This document shows positions 7,515-10,052 of a stretch of 10,052 nucleotides of DNA, piece by piece. The stretch spans positions 1 through 10,052 of the forward strand of contig JAEZEB010000262.1 in the NCBI GenBank assembly GCA_023438115.1, written 5' to 3'. Under the pieces are notes generated by a model. It saw nothing but the letters and a program-made list of their open reading frames with translations. It was not told the origin of the DNA and searched no databases. Positions within the stretch are counted from its first letter, which is position 1. Every line of letters starts with the position of its first letter. The stretch is from Pseudomonadota bacterium. Its GTDB lineage: Bacteria; Pseudomonadota; Gammaproteobacteria; Burkholderiales; Burkholderiaceae_C. A program made the translations under genes and the position numbers.

Positions 7515-8602
7515 TGCGAGCCTTGCGCATCTATGCCGGACCGGCCGCCCGGCAGCACATCGAACACCACGGATTGAATGCGGCCGACGTCGGCGCGGTC
7601 CCGGCGGCCGCCGGCGGGCCGAAGGGCCTGATCCTCGGTCCGCTGGACCGCTTCCTCTTCGGCGAGTGGCTGCCGAAGACCGACCACACCATCCATCTCG
7701 TCGGCGCATCGATCGGCGCGTGGCGCATGGCGACCGCCTGCCTGCGCGATCCGGTGCCGGCCTTCGAGCGGCTGGAACGCGACTACATCGCGCAGGACTA
7801 CGACCTGCCACCGGGGCGCAAGATGCCCACGCCCGCGGAGGTCTCCGCGCGCTTCGGCGAGAACCTGGAGGCCTTCTACGGCGGCCGCGTGCAGGAGGTG
7901 CTGTCGCATCCGCGCTTCCGCCTGCACATCGTCACCGCGCACGGCCGGCACGTGCTGGGGCGCGAACACCGCATCCTCACGCCGCTCGGCTACTTCGGTG
8001 CCTTCCTCGCGAATGCGGTGCATCGCAAGGCCATGGGCGGCTGGCTGGAGCGCGTGGTGTTCTCCGCGCCGGAGCAGGGCGCGCCTTGCCCGCTGCCGTT
8101 CGGGGTGGACGACTATCCCACGCGGCAGGTGCCGCTGACCGAGGCGAACTTCCAGCCCTCGCTGCAGGCGAGCTGCTCCATCCCCTTCCTGCTGCAGGCG
8201 GTGCACGACATTCCCGGCGCGCCGCCGGGTGCCTACTGGGACGGCGGCATCACGGATTACCACCTGCACCTCGAGTACGCATGCGGGCCGGGCCCGGGCC
8301 TGGTGCTGTATCCGCACTTCCAGAAGTCGGTGGTGCCGGGCTGGCTCGACAAGGGCCTGAAGTGGCGCCACCGCGCCACGCCTTTCCTGGACAAGATGAT
8401 CGTTCTCGCACCGGATCCGCAGTGGGTGCAGCAGTTGCCGAACGCCAAGCTGCCGGACCGCACGGACTTCACGCGTTACGCGACCGACCTGCAGGGCCGC
8501 ATCCAGGCCTGGACGGCCGCCACTTCGGCGGCTCGCCAGCTGGCTGATGAATTCGCGCAGTGGCTGGAGAGGCCGGATCCGGGGCGGGTGGAGGTGCTCT
8601 GA
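7514..8602 (+). CDS. Patatin-like phospholipase family protein
   Basis: A 362-residue predicted Ser/Asp-dyad lipid acyl hydrolase. The glycine-rich oxyanion-hole segment is AAGGPKG (32-38), the nucleophile elbow is GASIG (64-68, Ser66), and the catalytic Asp lies in DGGITD (Asp243), all in patatin order. Between them are RFGENLEAFYGGR (113-125) and PSLQASCSIPFLL (215-227), the latter fitting the conserved segment before the DGG motif. No signal peptide or membrane helix is evident, so it is probably cytoplasmic or peripheral; the lipid substrate is unknown. The C-terminal 70 residues are helical and unassigned. The ATG at 7514 is preferred because a TAGAAT box lies just upstream and the catalytic fold starts within 30 residues. 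It follows the kinase by 32 bases but probably has its own promoter; whether the two are linked in function cannot be told from sequence. Confidence 0.9.
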   Translation: MRALRIYAGPAARQHIEHHGLNAADVGAVPAAAGGPKGLILGPLDRFLFGEWLPKTDHTIHLVGASIGAWRMATACLRDPVPAFERLERDYIAQDYDLPPGRKMPTPAEVSARFGENLEAFYGGRVQEVLSHPRFRLHIVTAHGRHVLGREHRILTPLGYFGAFLANAVHRKAMGGWLERVVFSAPEQGAPCPLPFGVDDYPTRQVPLTEANFQPSLQASCSIPFLLQAVHDIPGAPPGAYWDGGITDYHLHLEYACGPGPGLVLYPHFQKSVVPGWLDKGLKWRHRATPFLDKMIVLAPDPQWVQQLPNAKLPDRTDFTRYATDLQGRIQAWTAATSAARQLADEFAQWLERPDPGRVEVL

Positions 8603-8647
8603 CCCGGGCATCGCCTGGCGTGACGTTGCAGGGCGTGCGCGATTTCG

Positions 8648-8684
8648 TAGGTCGGCGGTGAGCGCGGAGCCGAACCCCGACGAG
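8648..8684. repeat. Imperfect inverted repeat, candidate dispersed intergenic element
   Basis: In the 96-base convergent gap, GTCGGcGGT (8651-8659) can pair with ACCCCGAC (8674-8681) with one bulged C, around a GC-rich loop. The GTAGGTCGG ... AACCCCGACG layout resembles short palindromic elements scattered between genes in many proteobacteria. It may also act as a terminator for either flanking gene, though neither side has a U-tract. Copy number in the genome cannot be seen here. Confidence 0.4.
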
Positions 8685-8698
8685 CGCCCACCTGAGCC

Positions 8699-9835
8699 TC
8701 ACATCGACTCGTCCAGCATCCGCACATAATCCTCCGGCGTCGCCTCGCGCGGATTCGTCTTGTGGCAGTGGTCCGCCAGTGCGCCGCGGATGATCGCGTC
8801 GTACTGGCTGCGCTCCACGCCCAGCGCAGCGAGGCCCGAGGCCAGGCCCAGGCGCGCGTTCATTTCGCGGATCGCGTCGGGGATCGCATCGCCGGACTTC
8901 AGGCCCATGGCATGCGCCATGCGGTCCATGCGCCTTTCCTTCTGCACCGACGGGGCCTGCGCGTTGAAGCGCACCACCGCCGGCAGGAACATCGCGTTCA
9001 GCGTTCCATGGTGCAGGCGCGGATCCACGCCGCCCAGGCTGTGGCTGAGGGAGTGCACGCAGCCCAGGCCCTTCTGGAAGGCCATCGCGCCCTGCATGGA
9101 CGCGGCCATCAGGTTCAGGCGCGCCTCGCGGTCGCTGCCGTCGCTCGTGGCGCGCGCGATGTGCGCCCAGCCGCGCTCCAGGCCGGCCCGCGCGATGCCG
9201 TCGGCCGGCGGGTTGAAGACGGCCGACATGAAGGTCTCCATGCAGTGCGCGATGGCGTCCATGCCGGTGGCCGCGGTGAGCTTCGGCGGCAGGCCCAGGG
9301 TCAGTTCCGGATCGCAGATGGCGGCCTTGGGAACGATGTGCCAGGAGTGGAAGCCCAGCTTGCGGTGGTCGTCCACGATGATGATCGCGCCGCGCGCCAC
9401 TTCGCTGCCGGTGCCGCTGGTGGTGGGCACCGCGATGAGGGGCGCGACCTTTTCCGTGATGCGCGGCGAGCCGCCCTCGATGGTCGCGTAGTGCGTGAGC
9501 GGCCCTTCGTGCGTCGCGGCGATCGCCACGCCCTTGGCGCAGTCGATGGCGGAGCCGCCGCCCACGGCCACCAGGCCGTCGCAGCCCTCGGCCTTGTAGA
9601 TCGCAGTGGCCGCGCGAACCGCGGCTTCGGTGGGGTTGGACGGCGTTTCGTCGAAGACCGCATGCGGCAGGCCGTCGAGCGCGTCCAGCGCCTTCTGCAG
9701 CACGCCGGCGGCGCGCACGCCCGCATCGGTGACCACCAGCGGCCGCGTGATGCCGACGCGCTCGCATTCCTGGCGCAGCAGGCGCACGGCGCCGAACTCC
9801 AACTGGATCTGGGTGACGTAGTTGATGAAGGCCAT
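8699..9835 (-). CDS. Iron-containing alcohol dehydrogenase
   Basis: A 378-residue group III (Fe-dependent) NAD(P)-linked alcohol dehydrogenase, normal family length. The nucleotide-binding half holds GGGSAID (92-98) and PTTSGTGSEV (137-146). The metal site is complete: Asp193 and His197 in GMDAIAHCME, His261 in CVHSLSH and His276 in LHHG; His265 fits the conserved second histidine near the active site. The reaction is reversible oxidation of an alcohol to an aldehyde or ketone; the substrate cannot be fixed from sequence (4-hydroxybutyrate, lactaldehyde, 1,3-propanediol and longer alcohols all occur in the family). The frame continues 49 codons upstream, but the ATG at 9835 is chosen because MAFINYVTQIQLEFGAV is a family-like N-terminus and the extra residues would cross the divergent gene. 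It faces a divergent alpha/beta hydrolase, so the two may be co-regulated. Confidence 0.94.
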   Translation of the reverse strand: MAFINYVTQIQLEFGAVRLLRQECERVGITRPLVVTDAGVRAAGVLQKALDALDGLPHAVFDETPSNPTEAAVRAATAIYKAEGCDGLVAVGGGSAIDCAKGVAIAATHEGPLTHYATIEGGSPRITEKVAPLIAVPTTSGTGSEVARGAIIIVDDHRKLGFHSWHIVPKAAICDPELTLGLPPKLTAATGMDAIAHCMETFMSAVFNPPADGIARAGLERGWAHIARATSDGSDREARLNLMAASMQGAMAFQKGLGCVHSLSHSLGGVDPRLHHGTLNAMFLPAVVRFNAQAPSVQKERRMDRMAHAMGLKSGDAIPDAIREMNARLGLASGLAALGVERSQYDAIIRGALADHCHKTNPREATPEDYVRMLDESM

Positions 9836-9847
9836 GGCGGGTCCGTC

Positions 9848-9875
9848 GCTTACGATGGGGAACTTCACTGTAAGC
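9848..9875. promoter_or_regulatory. Divergent promoter region with inverted repeat GCTTAC-N16-GTAAGC
   Basis: GCTTAC (9848-9853) and GTAAGC (9870-9875) form a perfect 6-bp inverted repeat with centres 22 bases apart, about two helical turns, inside the 69-base gap between divergent genes. Each arm overlaps a -10-like word: TACGAT (9851-9856) reading right, and TACAGT (9872-9867) reading left. A regulator bound here could control both genes. The match to any known operator is not established. Confidence 0.4.
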
Positions 9876-9904
9876 CAGTCGCCGCCCAGAGCGCTGCCAT
9901 CCGC

Positions 9905-10052
9905 GTGACATTCCTTCCGCAGTTTCCCGAACTGACCCCGGCGATGCGCTCGGTGCTGGAGCGCATGGCGCGTGCCGGCCACCCGCCGCTATACACGCTG
10001 CCGCCTTCCCGGGCCCGCGCGGCCTACGAGGCCGGCGCCGGCGTGCTGGAGG
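9905..10052 (+). CDS. Alpha/beta hydrolase (esterase/lipase-like), N-terminal fragment
   Basis: The first 49 residues of a gene cut by the window end. The sequence (PELTPAMRSVLERMARAG, then PPLYTLPPSRARAAYEAGAG) fits the helical N-terminal cap of hormone-sensitive-lipase-like alpha/beta hydrolases (acetyl esterase type), where a D-P-x-M-R-x-x-L-E-like helix precedes the core fold. No catalytic motif (HGGG, GxSxG) is reached within the window, so the call rests on the N-terminus alone. GTG at 9905 is the most upstream plausible start; ATG at 9944 (residue 14) is the alternative but would cut into the conserved helix. There is no clear Shine-Dalgarno. It is divergent from the alcohol dehydrogenase with a 69-base gap; an esterase releasing an alcohol next to an alcohol dehydrogenase would make metabolic sense, but that is a guess. 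Confidence 0.65.
   Translation, partial: MTFLPQFPELTPAMRSVLERMARAGHPPLYTLPPSRARAAYEAGAGVLE

Noticed and set aside
6060..7811. A 583-codon minus-strand frame across the kinase and its neighbours
   Set aside because: It overlaps three well-supported genes, has Arg/His-rich low-complexity composition and no domain, so it is a codon-bias shadow.
8469..9911. A 480-codon frame on the minus strand overlapping the alcohol dehydrogenase in another phase
   Set aside because: The overlapping frame encodes a full iron-dependent alcohol dehydrogenase with all metal ligands; the other frame is Arg/Gly-rich and featureless.

Overview
The window is a GC-rich stretch of ordinary chromosomal DNA. Gene content and protein style point to a betaproteobacterium of the order Burkholderiales, most likely near Comamonadaceae (Ramlibacter/Variovorax-like). 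This is an inference from the sequences, not a database result. Genes are tightly packed. I see no tRNA, rRNA, CRISPR array, insertion sequence or phage gene.

Layout: (A) 1-2158, plus strand: a compact three-gene set, consisting of the C-terminal part of an AidB-type acyl-CoA dehydrogenase, a glutathione S-transferase-family protein and an O6-alkylguanine-DNA alkyltransferase (ogt). The gaps are 9 and 7 bases, so they are probably one transcript, and two of the three families are linked to alkylation damage. (B) 2177-2929, minus strand: a LapA-type two-helix membrane protein with a long coiled coil. Its intrinsic terminator appears to lie inside the last codons of ogt. (C) 3061-5385, plus strand: the RNA-binding transcription accessory protein Tex, divergent from the LapA-type gene. 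(D) 5449-7481, plus strand: a signalling pair made of a membrane protein with a degenerate class III cyclase-like domain, one membrane helix and a PEGA domain, and a membrane-anchored Ser/Thr kinase that starts on the partner's stop codon. (E) 7514-8602, plus strand: a patatin-like phospholipase, apparently read from a leaderless promoter. (F) 8699-9835, minus strand: an iron-containing alcohol dehydrogenase, with a repeat-like inverted sequence in the convergent gap. (G) 9905 to the window end, plus strand: the start of an alpha/beta hydrolase, divergent from the dehydrogenase across a 69-base gap that holds an inverted repeat.

The most unusual content is the translationally coupled pseudo-cyclase/PEGA protein and kinase. 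The cyclase-like domain lacks expected active-site residues and the kinase has almost nothing beyond its membrane helix, so the PEGA partner is a plausible periplasmic sensor or scaffold for the kinase. A small leader ORF overlaps the start of this pair. No clearly new defence or mobile system is visible; the rest is housekeeping, stress and metabolic genes.
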